A DNA stretch of 64,000 nt from Haemaphysalis longicornis (GCA_013339765.2 CM023452.1:156303977-156367976), one strand, 5' to 3'. Shown: positions 33,901-40,337, numbered from the stretch's first letter. The notes: generated by a model from the sequence alone, not told the origin. Translations and numbers: made by a program.

Positions 33901-36302
33901 GTTCGCCTGCTGCTGCATGCAGGCCCGTGGCAGGTTAACTCCCGCTCACGAGTACCCGCCGGCTTGCTTGCGTCTGTTCAGTAAGTGGTCTGACCCGCCT
34001 GCGGACGTTTGCACATCAAGCAGCGTCAAACGATGGTTAAGAATAAAGAACGTCAGGTTGGGCGGCGGAGCGGTGTAAAATATGGGAAAAGCGCCGGTTT
34101 ATCCGCGCCAGGGTCGGTAGTATGAAGCGGACCGTGTGCACCCGAGTGTCATATCATCGGGGTTGTTAATGCATTGTTTCTATGGGGAGTTTGCGGGGAC
34201 CGCCACCACCCTTCGTAAGATGCGGGACATCGTAAGTCCGGGGGACGTATCAACGGGGTTCCACTGTATAATTAGGAAAAAAGGAAATGGCCATGCGACC
34301 CACTCGCTCATTTCCCTCAAAATAACCTATGATGTCTTACCAGCCTGCTCTGCGATTGGCGAAGGCCGGCAAAAGCAAACGCAAATTAGGCTGCGCTTAT
34401 AAGCTTGCAGAACGAGCTATTTGTGCTTAAATTTAGGGCAAATTGTTTTTAAAGTAATAAGAATGGTGGGACAAACAGTGGAAGTTACGAAAGCACATGT
34501 AAACATAGAAGTACTGATGCGTACTGCTGTTGGTACTGTGCGCACTACGTTTGGTTTAGCTGCACAGAACTGCGGTGCGTTGGGGCTGTCTCAGACGACA
34601 CTGGCCGATTGACGCAAGCAACTGTGTCTCACGTGACCATATTTGTCGAGCGAGCGTTATGTTCCACGAAATGATTATTTTCTCCCAGAACAAAAACATC
34701 CAGGTCAAAAACAAACCAAAGGCGGAACACTGCTTGCCGTGGTGTGGTGGCGCCATCTAGGTTCAGTAACGTAAACAAACGCGCGAACGCCGCCGCTGTA
34801 GACTGGCAGTGCGCAATCGGCTGCAGAGCGGTCGGTTCCTGTGATGTCTTTGCAGACCACGAAAACACGATTTAGCGGAAAAATAAAAATTTTAACTTAA
34901 ATTGATTAATTTCTCAGTGAATAAAACATCGTTTGCACCCGGAAAAGTGCAGGGGGCAGTATAAAACACGAAATCTTTCGAATAAAACAAACTTGTATTT
35001 TGTCTTCATGGCCCCTTTAAGCATTCCTGCAGATGGGAGTAAAACCGCGTGCAGAATAAATGCACCCATGTGGGAACTGCTGTTGCACGCATTGTTTAAG
35101 ACAGACCCTCACTTCCGCTAGTCAGCATTGTACAGCGAGAAGTCGGGTCAAAGACGCTCTCGGCAGTAGCAGAGGGCAGCTTTTGCTTCAGTGGTCACCT
35201 TGAAGTACAAGCACGCAGTCAAGTGATACACACAGTCAATGATGAATGTTATACGCATGCACGTGTGCATGCATGTGTGCATGCAAGTGGGCATGCGTGC
35301 ACATATTACACATGCGCCAGTGGTAATGCTTGCTTTCAAAGCTCATATTTCCCAACTGCCAATGCAGAACAGCAAAACATTCATAGCATCTTGGGAATCC
35401 TTTAGTACGTATGAAAAAAAACCTGGTTGAAAAAATTTTGCTGAAAGAAAGCATATCTCAAAAAATGTTTTGTGACACAAAACCGCTACGAAACAAACAA
35501 CGTGATGCTTTTACCTTTACCGACGGCGTATTTTATGCCGAGTAACTTATTTGCATCTGATTTGGTATCTGCAACAAGAAGTGATTTTGCACTAGTGTAA
35601 TCAAGGTACGTTTACTATTCTGATTAGGTGGTTATCACAATTTTCTTCAGCAACGAAAAAGGGGAGCACAAAGAGGAAGAGCAAAGAGGACCACAAGGAG
35701 CGAAGGAAGAAACTGCATGCGGAGCCCGTGATGCATGAGAAATGAGCTCGACTTGTAAAAAAAAAAGCCCCTGGAAGGAATGCCCTCGTAGTGTAAACGT
35801 ACCATTTCCACCTTGATGTTCCAAAACTTATACTTTGCAAATCACTTTTCGATACCTGCTCAAACTCAGCACTTTTTGGTCCCTTTCATTCGACACAACT
35901 TCATTCAAATATGTATTTTTTTCTTCGCCACACTGTGCAACAAAGATAAAATCTGGCTGTTTTAGCAAGCTTTTCTGCTGGCGGAGTGGAGCGACAAAAT
36001 CGATCCAGGAAGCAACCACAACGGGTTGTGACAGGATCTGCTGCTTTAGTTGGCCCTGACAGCACCTTGAACCGCAATGCGGAGCAACTTCCCTGCCTGA
36101 ACACCAGAGGGACAAGAATGTTCACAGCCATGGCGGCTTTTCTACAGAGGCCCCCAGCCTCAGGGGAGATCCTCTGCGGTCGCGAAGTGCACTAGAGAAG
36201 CAAGGTACAACGGCCTCACCCTTGAGGCTTCGCAGCTTGAATTCCCGACACAGCCGTGCTTTGCTGTGGCTCCCTTGTGCTCGCTGTATTCAGGGTACTC
36301 AT
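3818..36302 (-). CDS. NAALAD2-like: Glutamate carboxypeptidase II / NAALADase-like peptidase, N-terminal six exons (partial gene)
   Basis: A split gene running right to left; coding exons are 36302-36220, 21145-20825, 19298-19139, 15276-15148, 6336-6214 and 3990-3818. All introns are GT-AG and phases agree (2,2,0,0,0,2), giving 329 codons plus 2 bases. Predicted order: cytosolic tail 1-34, signal anchor ~35-55, Gly/Ser/Thr-rich stalk ~56-105, start of the peptidase-like ectodomain, then a protease-associated (PA) domain from ~190. Family members are type II membrane zinc exopeptidases (M28B) that remove C-terminal glutamate from peptides such as NAAG or from folylpoly-glutamate at the cell surface. 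Human GCPII has about 750 residues, so less than half is here; the zinc ligands and catalytic residues must lie left of position 3818. Substrate and orthology to FOLH1, NAALAD2 or NAALADL1 cannot be decided. Introns total over 30 kb and are packed with transposons. The family is clear; exon 1 is the weakest part. Confidence 0.85.
3991..4507. other. Intron between exons 5 and 6, nothing further seen
   Basis: GC-rich just right of exon 6. Long plus-strand frames here are shadows of the exon. No motif or repeat recognised. Confidence 0.45.
4508..5330. repeat. Palindrome of two inverted tRNA-derived SINE copies
   Basis: The left arm (4508 to ~4920, plus) and right arm (~4925 to 5330, minus) are close reverse complements over ~390 bp. 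The left arm carries a pol III A box (TGGCTTGGTCGG, 4781-4792) and a B-box-like GGATCGAACCT (4824-4834). The right arm carries both in reverse (B at 4997-5007, A at 5039-5050). A third copy lies at 28757-29215. A and B boxes at tRNA spacing in a dispersed repeat mark a tRNA-derived SINE. It sits inside the host-gene intron, so pre-mRNA would fold into a long hairpin. Confidence 0.8.
5331..5433 (+). repeat. Partial third SINE end with (CCG)n tract
   Basis: Begins with ATATAGAGGAGCACTGCGGA, runs through a CCG-trinucleotide tract (5364-5385) and ends GTGCATTCGCACTT. The same end is seen in the SINE copy at 29112-29205. Confidence 0.7.
5434..6213. other. Intron, nothing recognised
   Basis: No coding similarity, tandem repeat or transposon end recognised on either strand. 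Confidence 0.4.
6214..6336 (-). CDS. NAALAD2-like: Exon 5 of the NAALADase-like gene (PA domain start)
   Basis: Acceptor GGCCTGTGCAG ends at 6337; donor GGCAAG/GTGACG begins at 6213. The 41 codons begin ADVVHVGAGTYDDVDELEA, carry the sequon NVS, and then read GRICLARYSGGHRGGK. This is the PA-domain hallmark of M28B enzymes: a 'VYVNYG..DDF..L' strand followed by 'GKI.IARYG...RG.KV'. Phase 0 at both ends. Residues ~232-272. The 8.8-kb intron upstream contains the first copy of the fold-back element and LINE debris. Confidence 0.92.
6337..6981. other. Intron, nothing recognised
   Basis: Contains an A-run at 6591-6608 and a T-run near 6660. No coding exon or known repeat seen. Confidence 0.4.
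7846..8437 (+). mobile_element. Insertion absent from copy B; LTR-like fragment
   Basis: Copy B runs straight through this point (around 50965), so ~590 bp were inserted here. The segment has AATAAA near 8163 and then ACGTGACAAATTGTGGTGGA near 8200. This resembles an LTR terminus (ending TGACA) followed by a gypsy-type leader. No second LTR or coding part is visible; a solo or truncated LTR element is the best guess. Confidence 0.4.
8957..9260 (-). mobile_element. Probable LINE 3' end (reverse orientation)
   Basis: Starts with a (TTGAATTGAA)-type microsatellite at 8957-8985 and lacks any counterpart in copy B, where the flanks join directly near 51448. A microsatellite tail at one end and no inverted repeats suggest a 5'-truncated non-LTR element. 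A stem AAGGGTCCC / GGGACCCTT lies near 9036-9070. No coding motif seen. Confidence 0.4.
9261..10850. mobile_element. TTAA-flanked MITE-like element, family 2 (~1.6 kb)
   Basis: The left end is TTAAAGGAGTACTGACACCA from 9261. The right end is its reverse complement with small changes, ending TTTAA at 10850. TTAA at both ends suggests a piggyBac/Kolobok-type target. The homologous site in copy B is empty. Inside are motifs TGTGGTGAAAAAATGTGCTAG (split around 9782-9803) and TGATAGTGTGGTGAAAA (10050), which recur in reverse at 23641, 24085 and 30749. No transposase recognised. Confidence 0.7.
11158..11600. other. Intron, nothing recognised
   Basis: AT-rich sequence with no supported feature. Confidence 0.35.
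11790..12310. repeat. Diverged tandem duplication (~181-bp period)
   Basis: Two head-to-tail copies at about 11804-11913 and 11986-12092 share TCATTATC.ATAGAAATA, AGCAAACGAAAGT and a terminal near-palindrome GTACCCATTTGGGYRCT. The palindrome recurs a third time at 12288-12304. The copies differ by many substitutions, so the duplication is old. Confidence 0.6.
12560..12745 (-). repeat. Inverted copy of the LINE upstream segment
   Basis: About 65 bases near 12679-12742 are the near-exact reverse complement of 13121-13186 (sharing GCTCACAGACCTGTCTTTGG), so a piece of the LINE-associated sequence is present twice in opposite orientations ~400 bp apart. It is too short to classify alone. Confidence 0.55.
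13110..14850 (+). pseudogene. I-clade LINE fragment: RT tail, RNase H and zinc-finger end
   Basis: A plus-strand relic of a non-LTR retrotransposon. At 13195-13400 a broken frame reads DDITFWATKGFLAQKEQAL, the region just after the catalytic DD of reverse transcriptase in I-clade elements. The long open frame 13475-14488 (no ATG start) has the RT thumb and then an RNase H domain with visible catalytic residues: D192 (NTDATFYD), E~225 (STEEAETG), D250 (VITDSKKA) and D297 (GHGELEGNKRAD). From ~14520 a shifted frame gives a CNKC-type motif, and the sequence ends in T-rich DNA near 14850. The 5' part (ORF1, endonuclease, most of RT) is missing and several frameshifts are present, so it is dead. 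Confidence 0.8.
15148..15276 (-). CDS. NAALAD2-like: Exon 4 of the NAALADase-like gene
   Basis: Acceptor TCTGCGCAG ends at 15277; donor GTCGAG/GTGGGT begins at 15147. The 43 codons start VQLVDARGKVVDEAKL and contain DNADSMVPGYLSFARPGTVE. They correspond to the GCPII segment between the N-terminal block and the PA domain, including the conserved 'PPF.AFSP.G' turn that here reads VPGYLSFARPG. Phase 0 at both ends. Residues ~189-231. The 3.9-kb intron upstream contains a complete Tigger-like MITE. Confidence 0.88.
15277..17845. other. Intron with one strong hairpin
   Basis: No exon or transposon protein recognised. A 17-bp near-perfect inverted repeat with a 10-base loop is at 15430-15473 (arms CTACAGGGCGCACGATA and its complement with one mismatch). 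The rest is AT-rich, with nothing supportable. Confidence 0.45.
17846..18950. mobile_element. Pogo/Tigger-like MITE, family W, copy 1
   Basis: The left end is CAGTGGACTCCCGATAATAC from 17846. The right end is the complement of CAGTGGAACCCCGCTGAT, ending at 18950. Both sides have TA (17844-17845 and 18951-18952). TA duplications and CAGTGGAACCCCG termini are typical of pogo/Tigger transposons in the Tc1/mariner superfamily. The body holds an (AATCC)n microsatellite (about 18131-18178) and matches 33640-34130 of copy 2. Long frames inside do not resemble a transposase. Confidence 0.8.
18953..19138. other. Short intron stretch before exon 3
   Basis: Nothing beyond the donor of exon 3 is seen. 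Confidence 0.4.
19139..19298 (-). CDS. NAALAD2-like: Exon 3 of the NAALADase-like gene
   Basis: Acceptor GGTGCAG ends at 19299 and the donor is AACAAG/GTGCTG at 19138. The 160 bases complete the split Arg codon and then encode FLAKEPHLSGTDRSEKQVVD and onward. The PHLSGT(D) motif followed by a helix and a GLDTVEKVPYRILHQYP segment is the signature N-terminal block of the GCPII/transferrin-receptor ectodomain (human GCPII has PHLAGTEQ and a GLDSVE block at this place). Residues ~135-188 of the model. Phase 0 at the end joins exon 4 cleanly. Confidence 0.9.
19299..20824. other. Intron between exons 2 and 3
   Basis: No repeat ends or coding similarity recognised over ~1.5 kb; unusually free of obvious transposons compared with the other introns. 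Confidence 0.45.
20825..21145 (-). CDS. NAALAD2-like: Exon 2 of the NAALADase-like gene: signal anchor and stalk
   Basis: Begins after the acceptor CTCTGTGCCCAG (AG at 21147-21146) and ends CTCAG at 20825 before GTGGG. It opens with GGREWWP and a ~20-residue run of Val, Ala, Leu and Gly that makes a single membrane segment. Arg/Glu/Trp precede it and there is no cleavage site, fitting a signal anchor with the C terminus outside. The stalk is rich in Gly, Ser, Thr and basic residues and holds one N-glycosylation sequon (NAT). The last ~20 residues (DPAIAAVLAETKRDYMRHTL) match the helix that precedes the conserved ectodomain in GCPII. A stop TAG lies upstream in frame, so translation cannot start here. 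The exon ends two bases into an Arg codon completed by exon 3. Confidence 0.8.
21513..22454. mobile_element. TTAA-flanked MITE, family 3 (~0.94 kb)
   Basis: The left end reads TTTAAAGGGACAGACAACC followed by ATTTTTGTCG and a TATA-rich stretch ending TTCTC. The right end is its reverse complement with only about three changes over 43 bp, ending TTTAAA at 22455. TTAA at both ends suits a piggyBac/Kolobok-type element. No open frame resembles a transposase. Confidence 0.8.
22652..22759. mobile_element. MITE family 1 copy 2, left piece
   Basis: TTTAAAGGAGCCATGAAGAC and the following ~100 bp match 1205-1300. The match stops exactly where CAGTGGAACCCCG begins at 22760 and resumes at 34267, so the copy was split by an insertion. 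Confidence 0.85.
22950..24325. other. Repeat-derived DNA inside family W copy 2
   Basis: Contains CTAGCACAATTTTTCAACCC (23641) and TTTTTCACCAAACTATCATCCC (split around 24085-24106), motifs shared with 9782, 10050 and 30749, so parts belong to a dispersed family I cannot delimit. No coding similarity seen. Confidence 0.4.
24402..24575 (-). repeat. 3' LTR of the minus-strand gypsy element
   Basis: 174 bp, starting TGTGAGACACCCTGACCACG in element orientation and ending GGTCA. A purine-rich tract (GCGGAGGGGTAATTA) lies just inside, as expected for second-strand priming. Confidence 0.8.
24600..28531 (-). pseudogene. gag-pol remnant of the minus-strand gypsy element
   Basis: Reading right to left: a CCHC knuckle (CFYCGIRGHIARFC, ~28400-28450); a protease with the DTGA active site (~28035); RT beginning near 27177 with CSPWSSPVVLVEKKDG and the catalytic YLDDVV at 26782-26765; RNase H with HTDASGHGIGG (~26330) and the TEQECLAIVWA helix. 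Integrase follows with a CASCQHRK zinc motif (~25590), GIDLFGPL, a LLSDRG block and HPQTNGLTERF (~25160-25440), then a C-terminal part to ~24714. All catalytic blocks are recognisable, but the frame is broken at several points in RT and before integrase, and no continuous polyprotein is possible. Role when active: copying element RNA into DNA and inserting it in the genome. Inactive here. Confidence 0.85.
28562..28737 (-). repeat. 5' LTR of the minus-strand gypsy element
   Basis: Near-identical to the 24402-24575 LTR, with two small insertions (28602 and 28610 regions). The internal side repeats GGTTTATTCGG and then runs straight into the gag remnant, without a clear primer-binding site. Confidence 0.8.
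28757..29215 (+). mobile_element. tRNA-derived SINE, third copy
   Basis: Matches each arm of the 4508-5330 palindrome. A box TGGCTTGGTCGG at 29036-29047 and B box GGATCGAAACC at 29079-29089, spaced as in a tRNA. The body is bounded by AAGTGCGAATGCAC (near 28795) and its complement (near 29190-29205). Confidence 0.75.
29309..30095 (-). pseudogene. Pogo/Tigger DDE transposase, C-terminal part
   Basis: Minus strand from 30095 leftward: a shifted frame gives INNCLANQ, then LDNIELKFLPPNTTARLQPLD, matching the Tigger '.DNC.aH....L.nI.lvFLPPNTTs.lQPlDqg' block that holds the second catalytic Asp. Here the Asp of DNC reads Asn. Then come NLRMGTELKVD, AWNSVKQSVANCFWKAGF and, after a further shift, QAKMSDFFSRK and a stop near 29310, the usual acidic tail and end of this family. 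At least two frameshifts and a stop interrupt it, and the helix-turn-helix and first Asp are absent. The DDE protein cuts and pastes its own element; this copy cannot. Confidence 0.8.
30096..30531. mobile_element. 436-bp MITE with 8-bp TSD
   Basis: Perfect 8-bp duplication CACTAAGC (30088-30095 and 30532-30539). Terminal inverted repeats begin CATAGAGTTTCATACTAATA and match for ~40 bp with a 1-2 base gap. 8-bp duplications are made by hAT and P-type transposases; the ends do not settle which. One minus-strand frame (30479-30120) is open across nearly the whole interior (119 residues) but resembles nothing I know. It interrupts the Tigger remnant. Confidence 0.8.
30750..33639. other. Repeat-rich DNA, largely unclassified
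   Basis: Begins with CTAGCACAATTTTTCACCACAC, a motif shared with the 9.8-, 10.05-, 23.6- and 24.1-kb repeats. TTTTGAAGGGGTACTGAAATAC (split around 31607-31628) and GGGCCCCTTTAAAA (33370) look like MITE ends. No gene is recognised on either strand. Confidence 0.4.
34267..35020. mobile_element. MITE family 1 copy 2, right piece
   Basis: Resumes the family-1 sequence at the base after the insertion (TATAATTAGGAAAAAAGG, compare 1303 onward). It ends TTTTGTCTTCATGGCCCCTT before TTAA at 35017-35020. With the left piece it gives a full-length copy. Confidence 0.85.
35021..36219. other. Intron 1, proximal part, with TGCA-rich microsatellite
   Basis: A run of GCATGCA/GTGTGCATGCA units lies at about 35255-35301. 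No coding or transposon feature is recognised otherwise. Confidence 0.45.
36220..36302 (-). CDS. NAALAD2-like: Exon 1 of the NAALADase-like gene (predicted start exon)
   Basis: The next exon has an in-frame stop just upstream and no usable ATG before its membrane segment, so the start must come from an upstream exon. The best candidate is here. ATG at 36302-36300 has A at -3. An open stretch of 27 codons (starting MSTLNTASTREPQQ) ends with CAAGG before a strong donor GTGAGG at 36219. It ends in phase 2, exactly what the exon at 21145 needs. The predicted peptide is short, polar and membrane-free, as expected for the cytosolic tail of a type II protein. An AG at 36317-36316 may be an acceptor for the leader, implying a further untranslated exon. 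This exon is inferred from splice signals and phase, not homology; transcript data could replace it. Confidence 0.5.
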
Positions 36303-36449
36303 CGTGGAGATTCAACTGCAAACAGTGAAGAGGAAAAAAACGGTGATCGGCTTGGGCTCTGCAGCTAAGCAGAAGAAGCAAGCATCACGAGGTTAACGCA
36401 CATATTTTGGGCCAGCTAAATGCTGCGCTTTAAAAAGGGACCGTGCAAG

Positions 36450-36690
36450 ACGCGCTTTAACATCTCACCCACAGCGGTGGCCAAACCCAAGGTCCTGGGT
36501 TCGACCCAGTAATGTGGCAGCCTTTTTTCTGATGGAGGCAAAAAAGAAGGATGCACGGGTGTGTCCAGATTTCGGTGCCTGCTGAAAATCCCCAGGTGTT
36601 CAAGACCCCTTCCCTATGGCCCGCCTCACAGCCCATGTGTAAGCTGGACCGAGCCATTTTGGTTTCAGCCCAACAAGGGTGTTGCAGCGA
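36450..36690 (+). mobile_element. tRNA-derived SINE resembling Ruka of ticks
   Basis: A B-box-type GGTCCTGGGTTCGACCCAG (36491-36509) is followed by AATGTGGCAGCC, TTTTTTCTGATGGAGGCAAA and CCCCAGGTGTTCAAGACC. This matches the general layout I recall for tick SINEs of the Ruka type (tRNA-like head, 'TGATGGAGGCGAAA', 'CCCCAGGTGG'). Diverged. It lies ~150 bp upstream of the predicted start exon. Confidence 0.55.
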
Positions 36691-37430
36691 TCACGACTCA
36701 CTGTGAAAATCCTGTCTCAGTTAGCTGCAATACATGCCTCTTCCCATCTGGCAACCTGAAGCAAAGAGGCAAGGGGAGGTCGCTTATTGCTCGATACTGC
36801 ACAGGCTCTCTGTTAGGCTGAACAATCGTCCTGCCTCGCTTTTACCACCGACCCCAGCGCAGTGTCCCTCCCACGCTGCACTGTCCAAATCCATTCTTTG
36901 CCAGCTATCAGCCTTCCCCTGCTTCTGGTCCCGCCTCTCAGGAGCCACTGTGAAACCCCAATAGGGCAGGCCCGAGTCCACAGAAGTCTTCCACCCGAAT
37001 TTGCCCCCTCATCCAAGACACTCTCTCCTCCAACTGTAACTCCTACCACGGTTCTTCTTTCCAGGGCCCGTTGGGCCGACCAGGTCAGTGTGGAGCACCA
37101 CAAATTCTTTAGTGCGTGCCAAGCTCTCGCAGACGCGCGCCTTTTTTGCTCCCAACATCCATCAGAACGACAGCCGCTGTGGGCAAGACAAAAACCCTGC
37201 GAACATGTGTGCATTAGGAAAAGATATTTTGGCCGCCATGCCAGTGCAGCAGGGGACCTCTGGAGCACAGTGGGACATTGCGCAATGCGTCTCCACACAG
37301 TCATGCTTACCCGAGGCGCTCTTGACTACTGTACTGCCTGCACTACTCTGAAACGAAGCAAGCACAGTGCGAGTTGTTTTGTTCAGCTTCAGAGGAGCCA
37401 GTGAAATTGTTTGTACACTGCAAACATAAA
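36691..37430. other. DNA upstream of predicted exon 1
   Basis: Pyrimidine-rich on the plus strand, possibly holding the promoter or an untranslated exon of the NAALADase-like gene, but no TATA box, initiator or CpG island stands out. Confidence 0.3.
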
Positions 37431-38546
37431 TGAGGCCTTTTTTTTTTCGAAATGAGCCAGATCCAGAAACCGAAACTAACTCAATTAAAACTGCACTGGC
37501 AAGAAAAACTCTGCAAGTATCCCCTAAAAGAAGGAGTGGCAAGAAAATACGTGAAATATCGCCCGGCAAACGCGTACGCAAATTGTAGTTCGTATAAAAA
37601 ATGAGTTAGATCCCGCTGCTTCACGGAACAAAATAACCCAAATCAATTTGCCCAATTGGACTTTGCTTTTGGCTTGACTGTTCAGACTGTTTCGAGGTTG
37701 TTTTCAGAAGTACTTTTTTGCTTTCCGCAGCTGGCTTATCATGAATTAAACACAAATTAAGAGATCGCCGAAAAATGTATCCCTGGACGTCAATGACAAA
37801 GTGAACGGAAGAAGTGAACGAAATGAAACAGAGATGTGGAACAATGAATTCATCTCGTCTCTTCCGTCCCTACGGAGTAACTCTGGTTATATTTATATTT
37901 GCTGCCGTATTTAGCGTTTTTAGCACTTAAATAAATAGCCACCGCTTACAAGCCCTAACAAAAAAAAATATCCCTCCCCCCACCCGCTGAGGGTGCGAAC
38001 CCCTTCATTAAGGTAAAGAAGAGTATATGAGCAGCCTTCTTGTGAAACGTTTCGGAAATTCATGGCAAGGCAATGAAGAGCTTGCTTACTTTGTGAGTGC
38101 CTTCAGGTGTGCCTAAGAAAATTGTCTTAGGGAAGAATTCGAAAAAAAAGCTGCTAATAGTGTCAAGAGAACTCACCTGCTCTCCAAGTATACAGTTCTA
38201 CTGTTTTTGAAGCCATTTTGTATGTGTTGAATGCCTTTTCCACCAAAACGTATTCGCACCATTGTTTTAAGTCAATTTAAATAAAGTTTTCATACGAATA
38301 CCGCATCAACTCGAGTGTTTCAATTCAATTTGAGCCAAATCCAAACTTATCACTCCAATACTGCTGAAATTCACCGCATAATTTTGAATTATTGGTGGCC
38401 ATAAACTTCTTCTAGCTGACTTGTGAAATGTATCATAAAATAGCTTTGACAGCTTCGCAATTAGGTCCGGTAAGAAACTTCTGCTTGTTGCTCAAAATTG
38501 TGTTTGGCGGATCTGGCTCATTTCGAAAAAAAAACCGCCTCAGATA
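37431..38546. mobile_element. TIR element (~1.1 kb), superfamily unknown
   Basis: The left end GAGGCC plus a T-run plus CGAAATGAGCCAGATCC (to ~37464) is mirrored at 38510-38546 by GGATCTGGCTCATTTCG plus an A-run plus CCGCCTC. The inverted repeats are ~33 bp. I could not define the target duplication and see no transposase, so it is a non-autonomous DNA element of unassigned type. Confidence 0.65.
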
Positions 38547-38846
38547 TTCCTGAGGTGAGGTACTGTAAAACCGTCGCTATAACAAAATCGCTCAACTCAA
38601 AACCTCGCTTAATTTGAAGTGTTCCCCAGAGCAGGGCATGAGAATCAATCCTCCCCACTTTTAGCGAGGTATCGCTTATAAAAAAGCAAGTTTCCTTTCC
38701 CGAGGATTTGGTTATTGCTGTATGTCCGACTTTTTTTTCCTCCAAGCTGTGGCGACGCAAGCACGGTCGTGAAAGCATGGCCGCGGTGCCGAAAGCACGT
38801 CGAAGCAAACGCGCCCATCTTATTACACGTACGGATGGAGTGTACT

Positions 38847-39090
38847 TTATCTGGTAGACAAGCTTACTCCCAGATTAATATAAAACAGCGGAAGTCAGGC
38901 TCCGCTGCAGCAAAAATATGAATAAAGAAGCGGGAAAAAATGGGCTATATTTCCTAGAATATATATGCGCGCCGCGAACTTGAATGCGCTGGCCATCTAG
39001 GTTGTTGTGCACATTGTTGAACGACCACGTCACGACCTTGTAATTGCGATCTGGCGTTCCGCAATCGCCAAGAAACGCCGTTTTTTTCTT
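38847..39090. repeat. Dispersed repeat R1, copy 1
   Basis: TCCCAGATTAATATAAAACAGC and the following ~230 bp match 40465-40680 with small changes (both include GAAGTCAGGCTCCGCTGC and TTGTTGAACGAC). Family not identified. Confidence 0.7.
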
Positions 39091-39280
39091 CTGTTTTTCT
39101 CTGTTTCTACACGTTTCAACGCTATGAATTGTCCACTGTGTTCCTGCAGCTGCAATCGCTTAGCCAGAACTTTTTCCACAGTCAACTCTCTATGCATGCC
39201 GCCGTCAGCGAACTAATTATTTGCGGCGTTTGGCGCCACGAACCTAGCTCGAGCGGGGACATGTGGCTAATTTAAATAAC
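39077..39280. repeat. Dispersed repeat R2, copy 1
   Basis: CACGTTTCAACGCTATGAA and the following ~190 bp recur at 52125-52322 (shared ACAGTCAACTCTCTATGCAT). Here it continues directly from R1, so R1 and R2 may be parts of one element. Confidence 0.7.
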
Positions 39281-40020
39281 AGGCACACTCGTGAAGGTCG
39301 CATCTCGATCAGCTTGCCTGTTTCAGGTTACGGGTGACGGACGACCTCTCGATGACACCCGCACAGCGGTTGTTTGAAACGTAGCAGAAAAATATGCGTG
39401 GTATCGCGCGTCGACTGAAGACGTCCTGCACTCTGCGATACGCTAGGTAATACGTATCGCGAATTATCGCCCGCGTTATGAACCATGAGTAGCAATCGAA
39501 GTTCCTCACCGGCCTCTTCTTCCTCCTCTTTCGATGCGGGTTCGCCGCAGCTGGCACGCGCAAGCGCCCGTGAAATCCTGCCATGGCCGCACACGTGCAA
39601 GAGAAGCTGCGAATCCTGGACGGTTCAAGTTAGAAAACACGAAATGGACAGCTCATTTGACGAAGGGCACAGACGAAACTCGGTAGCAACTTCTGCACGG
39701 GGAAAGGAAGACGACGGGGCATACCCGAGGCAAGCTGCAACAAATTCGCCCTGCCACTCGTATAAAGTTTCACCTCATCATCCTTTTCACCCACCGGCAC
39801 ATAGCGGCGTAGTCTTCGTAACCGCTTTCCGTCCTCTCAGGTGTGAAAGAAGAACAAGCGTCTGAGGTTGCAACAGCAGGCGCAGTGTAGCCCCTCAAAA
39901 GGGTAACCAGGTGCCCAGGACCACGTTTTGCAGGTTTCACCTGGAATACGTACAGTATATTATCGCCGTTATTCAGATGAACCGCAGCACCGCAGGCCAC
40001 GAAATAGTTCGGTACCCGGT
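39281..40020. other. Unclassified DNA
   Basis: Holds a Ser-rich plus-strand ORF from an ATG at 39485 (126 codons) with no recognisable domain. It may be chance. Confidence 0.3.
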
Positions 40021-40024
40021 AACG

Positions 40025-40130
40025 TGCCAGATGATGATGAACAAACGTTTATTATAGAGCAAAGGGGTAGGGGAAGGGGGTGTGGTGAGCCTCCTACGTC
40101 CAGCAGGTCGCGCGAGGACACCGCTGTTAC
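40025..40130 (-). mobile_element. Probable LINE 3' end
   Basis: Read on the minus strand it ends TATAATAAACGTTTGTTCATC, with an AATAAA signal close to a CATCATCAT terminus. This is a typical 3' end of tick non-LTR elements. No coding part is attached. Confidence 0.45.
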
Positions 40131-40337
40131 CGCTCGGTCGACCAGCATAGCTCGATCTTCACGGTCGCAGCTGCTCAACCACCTCTCCCACTGCTCACGT
40201 CCGCGCCATGGTCCGCGCGTTTACAAGCTTAGCCGGCTACCAAGCCGGATGAAGTGAAGTAGACAGCCTCAAGGCTTCACGGCGGGAATTCAAATGGTTT
40301 AATGGGACACTGAAGTGAATCTGTCAAACGTCCGTTT

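Larger units (their letters stand above)
22760..34266. mobile_element. Pogo/Tigger-like family W, copy 2, expanded by nested insertions
   Basis: Starts CAGTGGAACCCCGATAATAC at 22760 and ends CGGGGTTCCACTG at 34266 with TA after it (the left TA has decayed to TG). Segments 33640-34130 match copy 1 (18360-18830) with moderate divergence. Between the ends lie a second Tigger-like element, a gypsy element, a SINE and a small MITE. This explains the 11.5-kb span against 1.1 kb for copy 1. It lies inside MITE family 1 copy 2. Confidence 0.7.

Noticed and set aside
39485..39865. Ser-rich plus-strand ORF with an ATG as a host gene
   Set aside because: No domain, no convincing splice signals or neighbours; cannot be told from chance.
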